This document shows positions 16,088 through 24,875 of a DNA stretch of 64,000 bases, one piece after another (position 1 is the first letter of the stretch; each line of letters begins with the position of its first letter). The DNA lies in NCBI GenBank assembly GCA_042862465.1, contig JASTVH010000005.1, forward strand, positions 186,001 to 250,000, written 5' to 3'. The position numbers and the translations under genes are program-made. The DNA is from JASTVH01 sp042862465. Its GTDB lineage: Bacteria > Pseudomonadota > Gammaproteobacteria > Pseudomonadales > Oleiphilaceae. The notes beneath the pieces were generated by a model. It saw only the letters and a list, made by a program, of their open reading frames with translations. It did not search any database and had not been told where the DNA came from.

Positions 16088-17230
16088 ATGCGTTGGCTTT
16101 TGTCATCATGCCTCATTCTCCTCATCCTGATTAGTCTCCCCGTACCGTCATGGGCAGAGCGCTACTTCACATGGATTGATGCAAACGGCAACGTTCGAAA
16201 AACGTTGATTGAGTCTGATGAGGTCGAAAAAGGCGATCAGCCAGCCAGTGTCCCGGCCAGTGACGCAAATGAGCCGAAAATTTCGCCGGATTCTGATGGT
16301 GGAGCCTCGGTTGTAGCCCATCCCAAAGATAGTGATTCACAGCCATCTGAAACCGTCACTGCCGAAAGCAACCCTGACAACCAGATAGGTCAGGCAGCGC
16401 AACGGAAACGAACTGCGAACTCCAGCACGGAGACTCAAAAAGCTGAAAAGACTCAGGCAGACGCCGAATATAATCTGGATAACTACCCGGATGGCAATGA
16501 ACTGGAGAAACGAGGCTTTCGGCGAACCGAGGACGGACAGCCCTTTTTTACCTGGCGCGATGCCGAAGGCCGTATTCACAACTCCTACTACGAGTATGAT
16601 GCAGAGGGCGAACCTACCAACAGATCGCTTGCGGCAGATCAGCTTTCTGTTTCGCCGGCACGAACGATAAGCTCCTCAAATAGCCAATTGCCAGCGGGGG
16701 CCGATCCATCAGTCATTGCGGTCATGGGGCTGGATGCGCAACCCAGTGAACTCCAGGACATGGCGAGGAACTGCTGTGAGCAGTTGCCAGAGGACGACGT
16801 TCTGGAACTGGAGGCGGACAGTGCTGAGGGGCTCTATTTGGCAGAGAGCGAAAACAGGTTACCGTTCGCCACCGGCCGCAGTCCGTACAGGCTGATTGAT
16901 CTGGCCAAGATTGAAGCGGATCATTTGATTCGGTTGCGTAGCTTTATTAAGAGTGGGGTTTTCCTGCCAACCGCAGTATTCCTGGACGGACAAAAAAAAC
17001 CGATTCGTATTGTGACGGATCTTGAGTTTGACTTCGCCCCGGAAACGCTATTCGGCTACGGCTACCTGGAAGCACGACTTTCGCTGTCAGCCAAAGGGGA
17101 GGAGCGCTACCTGCTGTTGCTGATGCGTCGGGCAGACCTGAATAAGACCACCTATGTCGCCAGCGAAGGCAAGATCCCTCACAAACTCAGCGGTGAACTG
17201 GAAGTTACAGCCATTAAAGCGCCCCGCTGA
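16088..17230 (+). CDS. Exported protein with two DUF4124-like motifs and a MalM-like C-terminal domain
   Basis: 380 residues from ATG 16088 (an in-frame GTG at 16076 would add four). Signal peptide about 1-23 (ending PSWA). Two similar aromatic motifs occur, YFTWIDANGNVRK just after the signal and FFTWRDAEGRIHN about 125 residues later, separated by a polar low-complexity linker. The C-terminal 150 residues (DVLELEADSAEGLYLAES to the end, including YLLLLMRRADLNKTTYVA) resemble the periplasmic maltose-operon protein MalM, whose biochemical role is not settled. Last gene of the envelope cluster, probably co-transcribed with the FadL gene. Function unknown. Confidence 0.7.
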   Translation: MRWLLSSCLILLILISLPVPSWAERYFTWIDANGNVRKTLIESDEVEKGDQPASVPASDANEPKISPDSDGGASVVAHPKDSDSQPSETVTAESNPDNQIGQAAQRKRTANSSTETQKAEKTQADAEYNLDNYPDGNELEKRGFRRTEDGQPFFTWRDAEGRIHNSYYEYDAEGEPTNRSLAADQLSVSPARTISSSNSQLPAGADPSVIAVMGLDAQPSELQDMARNCCEQLPEDDVLELEADSAEGLYLAESENRLPFATGRSPYRLIDLAKIEADHLIRLRSFIKSGVFLPTAVFLDGQKKPIRIVTDLEFDFAPETLFGYGYLEARLSLSAKGEERYLLLLMRRADLNKTTYVASEGKIPHKLSGELEVTAIKAPR

Positions 17231-17319
17231 AACATGGTTTTATTAAACGCTATTGGTCTTCAACTCGGCCTCATAATTATTCTTAAGGTTCGTTGAGTAT
17301 TCGGCGTGAAGGCTTTGCC

Positions 17320-18357
17320 TCAGTCTCTGGATGCGCGGATGTCGACCCAGGGCTGGGACAGCCAGAAAAAGCGGCCATTCTCCGCCGGATAAGTACAGTT
17401 ATAGCGAAACCGGCGGCTTTCAAACGGGGTATTGGGGTGGACCCGTACTCGTTGTTGCTCGCCCTGTATCTTCAGGCGTCCCCGCCCGGATCCGTAACAG
17501 GCGAGCCTTTCCCGTTGCCATTCACTGGGCAGTGTCAGTTCAAGCTGCGGTGGATTGCGGTCAAACACGGGATCCGGAAGCGCGTGGTAGTCGATGGGAA
17601 ACGCTCTGGCTCGTAATTTGGTCTCCAGAGTATCCAACTTGCCGTAAGTATTGGAGGCCGGAAAACGGGGCAACGCAGTGGTGTCAGAGCTTGCTCCGAT
17701 GGCCCCGGACTGTTGGCCAAATCCCTTCCAGCCCTGATCACGCATCCATTCCTGGACCACCGTGTTGTATTCACCATAGGGATAGGCAAAGAGCCGGGGT
17801 GTAACCCCCAAAGCTTCTGTTAGCCGCGCCTGTCCTTTCAATGCAGAGTTTTGAAAGCGTGCACGGAAAGCGGCGGCACTCTCGCCCGGCAGAGGAACAA
17901 GATGATCATGATCAAAGCTGTGGTTTCCAATCGTGACGCTGTCTGCCTGACTCATTTCCCGCAACTGATCCCAGTCCATGTAGCCCTGTCGCCCCTCGTC
18001 AACGGCCTCGGCGTTGACAAACAGGGTGAGGCTCCATCCATGCTCCCGTATGAGTGGCCACGCCGTTTCGTAAATGGAGCTGTAGGCATCATCAAAGGTC
18101 AGGGCCACAACAGGGGTTGAGGTATCGCCTTTCAGGGCCTTTTGGAGTCCTTCGCGAAGGGGAACGACCTCGAGGTCCAGCTTTTTGATCAAGGCCAGTT
18201 GCTCCCTGAACAGGTCGGGCGACGTACTCGTCGAGGGCGGTGTATCGTCGCTCACATGGTGATACTGCAGGACCACCAGGTCAGCCGGGGCCGCGGATGG
18301 CAGCAGGAAGAGTGAGGTGAGGGCAAGGGTGAGCTTGGGGAACGAACATTTAGGCAC
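17320..18357 (-). CDS. Exported polysaccharide deacetylase-family protein (CE4 fold)
   Basis: 345 residues with a signal peptide (MPKCSFPKLTLALTSLFLLP, cleavage near AAPA). CE4 motifs are visible: LTFDDAY with the catalytic/metal Asp pair, GNHSFDHDH with metal-binding His, and FAYPYGEYN. The C-terminal 90 residues are outside the fold and unassigned. CE4 enzymes remove N-acetyl groups from chitin-like or exopolysaccharide chains; PgaB is a close functional comparison, but no pga genes are here. The start is GTG at 18357, overlapping the upstream DnaJ-related gene by 8 nt, so the two are translationally linked. Confidence 0.82.
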   Translation of the reverse strand: MPKCSFPKLTLALTSLFLLPSAAPADLVVLQYHHVSDDTPPSTSTSPDLFREQLALIKKLDLEVVPLREGLQKALKGDTSTPVVALTFDDAYSSIYETAWPLIREHGWSLTLFVNAEAVDEGRQGYMDWDQLREMSQADSVTIGNHSFDHDHLVPLPGESAAAFRARFQNSALKGQARLTEALGVTPRLFAYPYGEYNTVVQEWMRDQGWKGFGQQSGAIGASSDTTALPRFPASNTYGKLDTLETKLRARAFPIDYHALPDPVFDRNPPQLELTLPSEWQRERLACYGSGRGRLKIQGEQQRVRVHPNTPFESRRFRYNCTYPAENGRFFWLSQPWVDIRASRD

Positions 18358-19018
18358 TGCGAGCCACCTTTCGGAAGTACTGGCGGATGACAGCCATGGC
18401 TTGATTCAGTGCCTGCAGCTCGCGGTTGCTGCCGCCCCGGTCAGGATGGCGTTGCATGGCCAGTCGGCGAAACTGTTGTTTGGTATTCTTATAGTTCTCC
18501 GGGGGGCAGGGGACTTCCAATACCGCGCATGCCTCCTGCAAGCTCCCTTCGCTGCTGCCTCCCGCACTCATACCGGCTTGCCCGCGCCAGAAATCGTCCA
18601 TCATCTGTTCGATGGCCTCACGGCTGAGGGTCAGGTTATCCAGGTTTCGGTAGAATTCACTGAGCGGGTCAGACTCACCCACCTGCGAGTCACCGGCAGA
18701 ATGAATGGCCGTGATCTGGATTTCCAGAGGACTGATATGGAGGGTTTCCTGGCTCTCGGCCACCAGCTCGTCGCGCAGGCGATAGAGCACGTGGAAAAGC
18801 AGGAAATGCACTGGATAAAGCGAGGCCGGGTCGGAAAATACCACTTTTCCCAAAAGGCGCCAGGGCGGCGCCTGTAGAATTTTGATCAGTTGGTGCTCGG
18901 TAATGCTACTGTGACTGCGAAGAATCGACTCTACAGCGGGAATCAATCTTTCAACATGCAAAGCCAGATCGGCCTGGTCGTGAGAACTGGTGGAGAGCGT
19001 AGTGACGCGTGAATTCAT
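18350..19018 (-). CDS. DnaJ-related protein with C-terminal J domain
   Basis: 222 residues. The N-terminal 130 residues match the DNAJ_related N-terminal family (SSITEHQLIKILQ, then LYPVHFLLFHVLYRLRDEL). The last 70 form a J domain with the diagnostic HPD in MQRHPDRGGSNRELQALNQA, so it can probably stimulate an Hsp70. No zinc or G/F region is present, so it is not DnaJ itself. It overlaps the deacetylase gene by 8 nt. The substrate is unknown. Confidence 0.85.
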   Translation of the reverse strand: MNSRVTTLSTSSHDQADLALHVERLIPAVESILRSHSSITEHQLIKILQAPPWRLLGKVVFSDPASLYPVHFLLFHVLYRLRDELVAESQETLHISPLEIQITAIHSAGDSQVGESDPLSEFYRNLDNLTLSREAIEQMMDDFWRGQAGMSAGGSSEGSLQEACAVLEVPCPPENYKNTKQQFRRLAMQRHPDRGGSNRELQALNQAMAVIRQYFRKVARSA

Positions 19019-19085
19019 GAACCATCCAAATACGAGCGTACTTTAGCAACTCCACCCAGCTTAGCATGCACCGGCGTATTCGGGG

Positions 19086-19742
19086 CTACCCGGTTTGCTC
19101 TTGCGATTGGCGATAGATGCGATCCACGCCGCCCATGAACAGGTTGGTCGCGAAATCGGCCGCCTTTCGAGCCTCTTTGTCGGGGTCGCACGCTTCGTCT
19201 CGGGCTCGGCGAGATACCCGCATACTCATTTCGTAGGCCACGCCAAAGAAGGCAGCGGCCAGGTACTCCTCATCGATGGAGGCGAATAACCCGCGCTTGG
19301 AGGCAGCCTTGACGTCCTCCTCGAGGGTAGACATGGCCAGGCCCAGGATATCGGCGCCGAAAAGATCCCGAATCGCCTGGTCGTTGCGGTGGGCGAGTTC
19401 GTAGATGACCGGGTCGTGCGCCGTAGCCTCGAACAGGGCCAGGTAGGTGTTGCGCACAAAATCTTCTTCGTTGGCGGCTTTCTTGCGTAACTCTCGCAGC
19501 CGCTCGTTGATGCTGGCGAGAAAGTCGGTCAGCAGGGCCGAGAAAATATCCTGCTTATCGGAAAAGTAATTGTAGAACGTTCCCGCCGCCAGATCCGTCC
19601 TGCGAATAATGTCACGAATGGTGACACGGTCATAACCGCTCTCGGAAAAACAGGCCCGGGCTGCTGTAAGAATGGCCTGCCGATTATGAATGCGATTAAG
19701 TTCCCTTTTCCCAAGTTTTGCTGATTCTTCTGTGGCTTCCAT
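19086..19742 (-). CDS. TetR/AcrR-family transcriptional regulator
   Basis: 218 residues. The N-terminal helix-turn-helix region (about 18-64) carries the family signature RDIIRRTDLAAGTFYNYFSDKQDIF. The C-terminal ligand/dimer domain is helical and divergent, so the effector cannot be named. Transcribed away from ttcA. A TATAAT -10 on its own strand (19774-19779) and an imperfect palindrome (19851-19868) lie in the shared 209-bp gap, suggesting autoregulation. No transporter or enzyme target is adjacent apart from ttcA. Confidence 0.92.
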   Translation of the reverse strand: MEATEESAKLGKRELNRIHNRQAILTAARACFSESGYDRVTIRDIIRRTDLAAGTFYNYFSDKQDIFSALLTDFLASINERLRELRKKAANEEDFVRNTYLALFEATAHDPVIYELAHRNDQAIRDLFGADILGLAMSTLEEDVKAASKRGLFASIDEEYLAAAFFGVAYEMSMRVSRRARDEACDPDKEARKAADFATNLFMGGVDRIYRQSQEQTG

Positions 19743-19850
19743 GAGTCAACCTTCCATTTTTGGTACATCTGTCATTATAGGCTGTATGAATGCGGGTTCC
19801 TACGTTGAAATGAGACGGAATTGGTAATTTGGGCCATCCATTTGCTGACT

Positions 19851-19868
19851 TCAACGTGGAAACGTTCA
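19851..19868. promoter_or_regulatory. Candidate operator in the TetR/ttcA divergent region
   Basis: TCAACGT-GGAA-ACGTTCA is an 18-bp near-palindrome (six of seven positions symmetric per arm), of the size typical of TetR sites. It is on the ttcA side of the gap. Confidence 0.35.
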
Positions 19869-19881
19869 TTTGATATTCGTA

Positions 19882-19912
19882 TTGGGGGTCGGCAGGGGTC
19901 TTCCGGTATAAT
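19882..19912 (+). promoter_or_regulatory. Sigma70 promoter of ttcA
   Basis: A consensus -10 TATAAT (19907-19912) lies 40 bp before the start codon. The best -35, TTGGGG at 19882-19887, is 19 bp away and weak. Confidence 0.5.
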
Positions 19913-19951
19913 GCAGGCCGCTTCAATTTCGTTCCCGGATGTGGGTGTCCT

Positions 19952-20854
19952 ATGTCGCAAGCCGAAAATACCAGTCGTCGTGATCGTATCGAGCTGAACA
20001 AATTGCAGAAACTGCTCCGCCGGGAAACCGGGCGGGCCATCGCGGATTTTCGGATGATCGAGGCGGGCGACAAGGTGATGTGTTGCCTCAGTGGCGGCAA
20101 GGATTCCTACACCATGCTCGATATCCTCCTTAATCTGCAAAAGCACGCCCCGGTGGACTTCGAGATCATTGCCGTAAACCTGGATCAGAAGCAGCCCGGT
20201 TTCCCGGAAGAAGTCCTCCCCGGCTATCTTGATCAGCTTGGTATCGAATACCACATCATCGAGCGGGACACCTACAGCATCGTCAAGGAAAAGGTGCCGG
20301 AAGGCAAAACGACTTGTGGGCTCTGTTCACGGCTCCGGCGTGGGATTCTCTATGATTTTGCCGTCGAGCATGGGGTCACCAAAATCGCCCTGGGACATCA
20401 CCGGGATGACATCCTGGAAACGCTTTTCCTGAATATGTTTCATGGCGGTGCCATGAAGGCCATGCCTCCCAAGCTGAAGAGCGATGACGGGCGCAACGTG
20501 GTTATCCGTCCTTTGGCTTATTGTCGGGAAAAGGATATTGCCCGTTACTCCAATCTGCGCCAATTCCCAATCATTCCCTGTAACCTTTGCGGCTCCCAGG
20601 AAAATCTCCAGCGCCAGAACATCAAGGCGATGCTTCAGGGCTGGGACAAGCAGCACCCCGGACGGCTGGAAAACATGTTCCGGGCATTGCAGAACGTGGC
20701 ACCCTCCCACCTGGCAGACAGTGGCCTGTACGATTTCCAGTCTCTGGAGGTCGACGAGGACCGTGCGGTGGCGTCGCCAGCTGAGGGTCAGGGCGAGCCG
20801 TGGGAAGAGCCAGCACCGCAGGGCGATGGCCGACTTCAGGTGGTCAACCTCTGA
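19952..20854 (+). CDS. ttcA: tRNA 2-thiocytidine synthetase TtcA
   Basis: Adds sulfur to cytidine 32 of certain tRNAs using ATP and a [4Fe-4S] cluster. 300 residues. The PP-loop is SGGKDSYTM (residues 48-56), followed by the two cysteine motifs CGLC and CNLC. Length and motif order are those of TtcA. The C-terminal tail (after DEDRAVASPAEG) is low-complexity. Convergent with the Apt-like gene 21 bp away, with no clear terminator. Confidence 0.96.
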   Translation: MSQAENTSRRDRIELNKLQKLLRRETGRAIADFRMIEAGDKVMCCLSGGKDSYTMLDILLNLQKHAPVDFEIIAVNLDQKQPGFPEEVLPGYLDQLGIEYHIIERDTYSIVKEKVPEGKTTCGLCSRLRRGILYDFAVEHGVTKIALGHHRDDILETLFLNMFHGGAMKAMPPKLKSDDGRNVVIRPLAYCREKDIARYSNLRQFPIIPCNLCGSQENLQRQNIKAMLQGWDKQHPGRLENMFRALQNVAPSHLADSGLYDFQSLEVDEDRAVASPAEGQGEPWEEPAPQGDGRLQVVNL

Positions 20855-20875
20855 AGGAGGGGAGAGAAGCCTGTT

Positions 20876-21406
20876 CTAGGCTGCCCCCGCATCAAAACTG
20901 ACCAGTGAATACAGGCTCATTTCCATCCGATCGAGTAGCTGGATACCGCCTGCTCCTGACAGGGTTACCAGGGTGGCCGTCTCAGTCACAGTCGCGCCCG
21001 CCCGGTGAATGAGGGTCGAGGCGGCGCACAGGGTTTGACCGGAGACCACTGCATCATCGAATAACAGCACCCGGGCATCGCTCCCGAGTTCGTCCTCGGC
21101 CAGATACAGCGAATGCTGGCTTCCCAGGGGTTCTTCCAGATCACCGGACTGATCGTTTCGTTTACGGATGAGTACCAGTGGCAGCCCGAGGGTATAGGCC
21201 AGCGGCGCTGCAAAAAGAAAGCCGCGACTCTCGATACTCGCGATATGGGTAACCGGGCTCTCGATGAAATTCTGCGCCAATGCGTCGATTGCCATTCGGA
21301 AGGCCTTGGGATTGGCGACCACGCCGCGGGTATCGCACCCGGGGTTGCCATCGCTCCGGGGCTGCCGGCTGATGCGGGACTTGATCAGGTATTCGTCGAA
21401 TATCAT
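20876..21406 (-). CDS. Adenine phosphoribosyltransferase-like protein
   Basis: 176 residues from ATG 21406 (GTG 21416-21418 would add four). The fold follows Apt: ANPKAFRMAIDALAQNFIE, the flexible-loop region VLIRKRNDQ, and the PRPP motif in LLFDDAVVSGQTLCAA. The PRPP motif departs from the usual VDDVLATGGT form, and the family's PGILFRDITP N-terminus is altered to a GNPGCDTRG-like sequence, so a substrate other than adenine is possible. It follows the SafE-like gene after 60 bp and may be the last member of the cco assembly transcript. Confidence 0.72.
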   Translation of the reverse strand: MIFDEYLIKSRISRQPRSDGNPGCDTRGVVANPKAFRMAIDALAQNFIESPVTHIASIESRGFLFAAPLAYTLGLPLVLIRKRNDQSGDLEEPLGSQHSLYLAEDELGSDARVLLFDDAVVSGQTLCAASTLIHRAGATVTETATLVTLSGAGGIQLLDRMEMSLYSLVSFDAGAA

Positions 21407-21466
21407 GGAGCCTCTCACCTCTACAGGCCGGAAGGGTCAGGGTGATCAGGGGCCGACACGCTCATA

Positions 21467-22162
21467 TCAGTGAAACAGCCGGTTTATCCCTGTTTGTACC
21501 ACAGGCAGCGTCCAGATGCCGAACAGGATGATCAGGCCACCGGCCAGACGCCGTAACCCCAGTTTAGACTGCCAGCTTTGGACTTGCCTTGCCGCGTAAC
21601 CGGTGGCCAGCATGGCTGGCAGTGTCCCCACGCCAAAACACAGCATGAGCAGACCTCCCTGCCAGGACGTACCCTGCATGGCGGCCCAGCCCAGGGTACT
21701 GTATACGAGACCACAGGGAAGCCAGCCCCAGAGGCTGCCAAGTACAAAGGCTGAGGGAAAATTTGAAACGGGCATCAGTCGCTGGGTGTAGGGCGCGATC
21801 CGGCGCCATAGCGGCGCGCCCATGGCTTCCAGTCGACGCGCTCCCTGCCACCATTGGCCGACGGATAAGCCCATGATGATCAGGAATATGCCCGCCACCG
21901 AGCGTAAAACCATACCGGCGGCAGCCCATTGATCAGTGAGGGCCTGGCCTGGAAACGCCACGATGAGCCCGAGAATGCCATAGGTCACAATCCGGCCACT
22001 GTTGTAGCCCAGGAGGATCAGACCCTGACGCCACCGGAAACCCGGGCCGACGGGGATGGCCATACCCAGTGAGCTGCTGATCCCCCCGCACATGCCCAGG
22101 CAATGGGCGCTACCCAGAAAGCCGATCAGGACCGCGCCCAGGACGCTTAACCCTTCAAACAT
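21467..22162 (-). CDS. SafE/DsbD_2-type inner-membrane protein linked to cbb3 assembly
   Basis: 231 residues with about six hydrophobic segments. It belongs to the sulfite exporter TauE/SafE-like (DsbD_2) family. Near the N-terminus it has HCLGMCGG, whose His, Cys and Cys could bind metal or do redox chemistry. Its start overlaps the ccoS stop by 1 nt. Members of this family often sit directly after ccoGHIS; a role in copper or heme handling for the oxidase is inferred from that, not shown. Confidence 0.82.
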   Translation of the reverse strand: MFEGLSVLGAVLIGFLGSAHCLGMCGGISSSLGMAIPVGPGFRWRQGLILLGYNSGRIVTYGILGLIVAFPGQALTDQWAAAGMVLRSVAGIFLIIMGLSVGQWWQGARRLEAMGAPLWRRIAPYTQRLMPVSNFPSAFVLGSLWGWLPCGLVYSTLGWAAMQGTSWQGGLLMLCFGVGTLPAMLATGYAARQVQSWQSKLGLRRLAGGLIILFGIWTLPVVQTGINRLFH

Positions 22163-22383
22163 CAGTTCCGGGAATCGCTGTCATGTTTTTTCGGCGCGTT
22201 TTGGCGGGCTTCCGGTACTTTGGCTTCGGGCGGCACCATGTCTTCATCATCATCAAAAAGGATGCGGTGCGCCGGCCCTTCCAGGTCATCGTACTGACCG
22301 TTCTTCACTGACCAGACAAACAGCCCGACTCCCGCTGACAGCAGCAGGAGCGAGATCGGAATCAAGACGTAAACAATTTCCAA
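22162..22383 (-). CDS. ccoS: Cbb3-type oxidase assembly protein CcoS
   Basis: 73 residues: one N-terminal membrane helix (MEIVYVLIPISLLLLSAGVG) and a short cytosolic acidic tail with DDLEGPAHRILFDDD, the CcoS/FixS signature. Needed for cofactor insertion into CcoN. Two bases separate it from ccoI, and it overlaps the next gene by 1 nt. Confidence 0.94.
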   Translation of the reverse strand: MEIVYVLIPISLLLLSAGVGLFVWSVKNGQYDDLEGPAHRILFDDDEDMVPPEAKVPEARQNAPKKHDSDSRN

Positions 22384-22385
22384 TG

Positions 22386-24875
22386 TCAGCCCTCTTGGGC
22401 CGCCTCGCTGGCGGCCGTTTCCGCTGATGAATGTGATAAGGGTAACGAGTTGCCCCCGGCCCTGTCATCCGCCCTGGAAGATAGCCGCAGCGCATTGAGC
22501 ACGACGACCAGTGAGCTGATCGACATGCCCAACGCAGCCAGCCAGGGAGGGACCCATCCGGCAACGGCGGCGGGCAGGGCGATAAGATTGTAAAGCAGGG
22601 CCCAGCTCAGATTCTGGGCAATGACTCGCCGGGTTTTGCGGGCGCGGTCAATCGCACTGGCAAGAATCAGGGGGTTATTCCCCAGCAGCACACCATCGGC
22701 ACGCAGCCGCGTCAGATCGGCAGCGGCGCCCATCGCGACGGACAATCGGGCACCTGCCATGGCGGGCAAGTCGTTCAGGCCGTCACCGACCACCATGACC
22801 CTGTGTCCCTGTTTTTCCAGAGCCTGCAACACCGATAGCTTGTCCTCCGGGCTGGCGCCGGCATGGGCCTTGTCGATACCCGCGGCGCTGGCTATGCGAT
22901 GGACATGCGCAGGCTGGTCGCCACTGAGAAGGTGGGTGGCGATACCCATGGCATTCAGTTGCCTGATGGCGTCTGCGGACGTGGATCTCAGCTGGTCATC
23001 CAGATAAAAGACGGCCAGCCACCGATCCTGGGTGGCAAGGTATACCTGCAGCCCCTCTGCGGATCCCTCCGGGGGCAGACGATCGCCGCATTGCTGCGAA
23101 ACAAAGTCTCGCGACCCGATGTAGTAACGGGTTCCCTGGATGTCGCCAGAAAGCCCCTGACCCACATGGTTTTCCACGTTCTCGGCGAAGGCGCCTGGAG
23201 TTTCGAAAGCGCTGGCCACCGGATGCTCCGAGTGACGTTCGAGAGCGCTGGCCAACGCCCTGGCGTCATTCTCCGCAAGGCCTTCAGCCGTGTCGGCATG
23301 ACTGACACGTAGCCGCCCCTCGGTCAAGGTGCCGGTTTTATCAAAAACGACCGTATCGATCTGAGCCAGGGCTTCCAGGGCATAGCCACGGGTGGGCAAA
23401 AAACCGCGTTGGCGGAGGGCTGTGGTGGCTGCAGTGAGGGCCGTGGGTGTGGCCAGTGACAGGGCGCAGGGACAGGTCACGACCAATACCGACAGCATGA
23501 TGTCAAAGGCATTGGGGGCGCCCTGGCTGTGCCAGAAGATATATACACTGGCCGCAACGATCAGCACGGTACCCACGAAATAAGCCGCGACATTGTCAGC
23601 CAGCTGCGCTGTGCGGGGCTTCTGGGACTGAACGCGATCCAGGATACCCATAATGGCGTGGAGGCGGGTTTTGCCGGCTGGTCGCGTGACCTCGATAACC
23701 AGAGGGGTTTCTCCGTTGACACTCCCGGCGATGACGTCGTCGCCGGGCTTCTTGAGCAGGGGGAGGTATTCACCGGTCAGTACCGCTTCGGATAGGTGGC
23801 TGGTCCCGGAAACCACACGACCGTCAAAAGGGAGAGCTTCCCCCGGCCGTACCCCGATGTGATCCCCGGTCTGAACCTGGCCGACTGGTACCAGGGTCTC
23901 CTGATTGTCTTTCAATCGGCGCGCCGTGGGGGGAAGGGCGGACGCCAGGCCGGCCTCCATCAAGCCGGATCGGTAGCGGGCCTGCATTTCAACATACCGC
24001 CCCAGGGTCAGGAAGAAGGTGAACATACAGACTGCGTCGAAGTAGACCTCCTCACCGCCAAGCAGGGTGACTTTCATACTGGCCAGGTAGGCCAGGCCAA
24101 TGGCCAGCGCTACCGGCACGTCCATGGTGAGGTGCCGGGTTTTGAGGTCACGCCACGCGGCGCGGAAAAAGGGAGAGGCGCTATAGAACACGACCGGTGT
24201 CGCAACCAGAAGACTGACCCAGCGGAAAAACAGGATCATCTCAGTCGAGACACCACTGATCATGCCGAAATAGAGGGGCATGGCCAGCATCATGCTTTGC
24301 ATGGCACCAATACCGGCAATACACAGGCGGATCAGGGTTCGCCTTTTTTCCCGTTTCAGCTGGCTTTCCAGTTCGTCACGTTCATAGGGTTTTGCGTGAT
24401 AGCCAAGCTGCTCAATGGCAAGAAGCAACTGGCTCAAGGCGGTAACATCCGGATTCCAGACCAGGGTGGCCTGCCGGGTACTGTGATTTACGGAGAATCG
24501 CTCAACGCCTTCCAGTTGCTCCAGGTGGTGCTCCAGGAGCCAAACGCAGGCTGCGCAGGTCATACCCTCGATCAGCAGGCGAGCTTCACGATGGCCGTTG
24601 TCCAGTGCCTGGGTGAAGTTGGCCTGCAACAAAGGGCTGTCGAGTTCGCATAACCGCTCTTTCAGCCGCGGATCAACGGATTCGGGAGGCTTGGGAGGGG
24701 GCGCCGTACGGAAGCTGTAGAAACGCCCCAGTCCCTCCTGGGAAAGGGTTTCATTGACTGCGCGACAACCCTGGCAACAGAAGGCCAGGGTTTCCCCATG
24801 CTGCTGGCGCTCGATGCGGACCCCCGCTGGGATGGGTTCCTGGCAGTGGTAGCAGCGATTGGAAGTTTGCGTCAT
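22386..24875 (-). CDS. ccoI: Copper-translocating P-type ATPase CcoI/FixI
   Basis: Exports copper to the periplasmic side for the binuclear centre of the cbb3 oxidase. 829 residues. The N-terminus has a cysteine-rich zinc-ribbon-like segment (CYHC and CCQGC), then a heavy-metal domain with GMTCAAC (104-110). Eight membrane helices are expected, with the CPC motif in VVTCPCALSLATP, phosphorylation motif DKTGT and hinge VGDGLNDLPA. It overlaps ccoH by 4 nt (ATGA), typical of coupled translation in ccoGHIS. Confidence 0.95.
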   Translation of the reverse strand: MTQTSNRCYHCQEPIPAGVRIERQQHGETLAFCCQGCRAVNETLSQEGLGRFYSFRTAPPPKPPESVDPRLKERLCELDSPLLQANFTQALDNGHREARLLIEGMTCAACVWLLEHHLEQLEGVERFSVNHSTRQATLVWNPDVTALSQLLLAIEQLGYHAKPYERDELESQLKREKRRTLIRLCIAGIGAMQSMMLAMPLYFGMISGVSTEMILFFRWVSLLVATPVVFYSASPFFRAAWRDLKTRHLTMDVPVALAIGLAYLASMKVTLLGGEEVYFDAVCMFTFFLTLGRYVEMQARYRSGLMEAGLASALPPTARRLKDNQETLVPVGQVQTGDHIGVRPGEALPFDGRVVSGTSHLSEAVLTGEYLPLLKKPGDDVIAGSVNGETPLVIEVTRPAGKTRLHAIMGILDRVQSQKPRTAQLADNVAAYFVGTVLIVAASVYIFWHSQGAPNAFDIMLSVLVVTCPCALSLATPTALTAATTALRQRGFLPTRGYALEALAQIDTVVFDKTGTLTEGRLRVSHADTAEGLAENDARALASALERHSEHPVASAFETPGAFAENVENHVGQGLSGDIQGTRYYIGSRDFVSQQCGDRLPPEGSAEGLQVYLATQDRWLAVFYLDDQLRSTSADAIRQLNAMGIATHLLSGDQPAHVHRIASAAGIDKAHAGASPEDKLSVLQALEKQGHRVMVVGDGLNDLPAMAGARLSVAMGAAADLTRLRADGVLLGNNPLILASAIDRARKTRRVIAQNLSWALLYNLIALPAAVAGWVPPWLAALGMSISSLVVVLNALRLSSRADDRAGGNSLPLSHSSAETAASEAAQEG

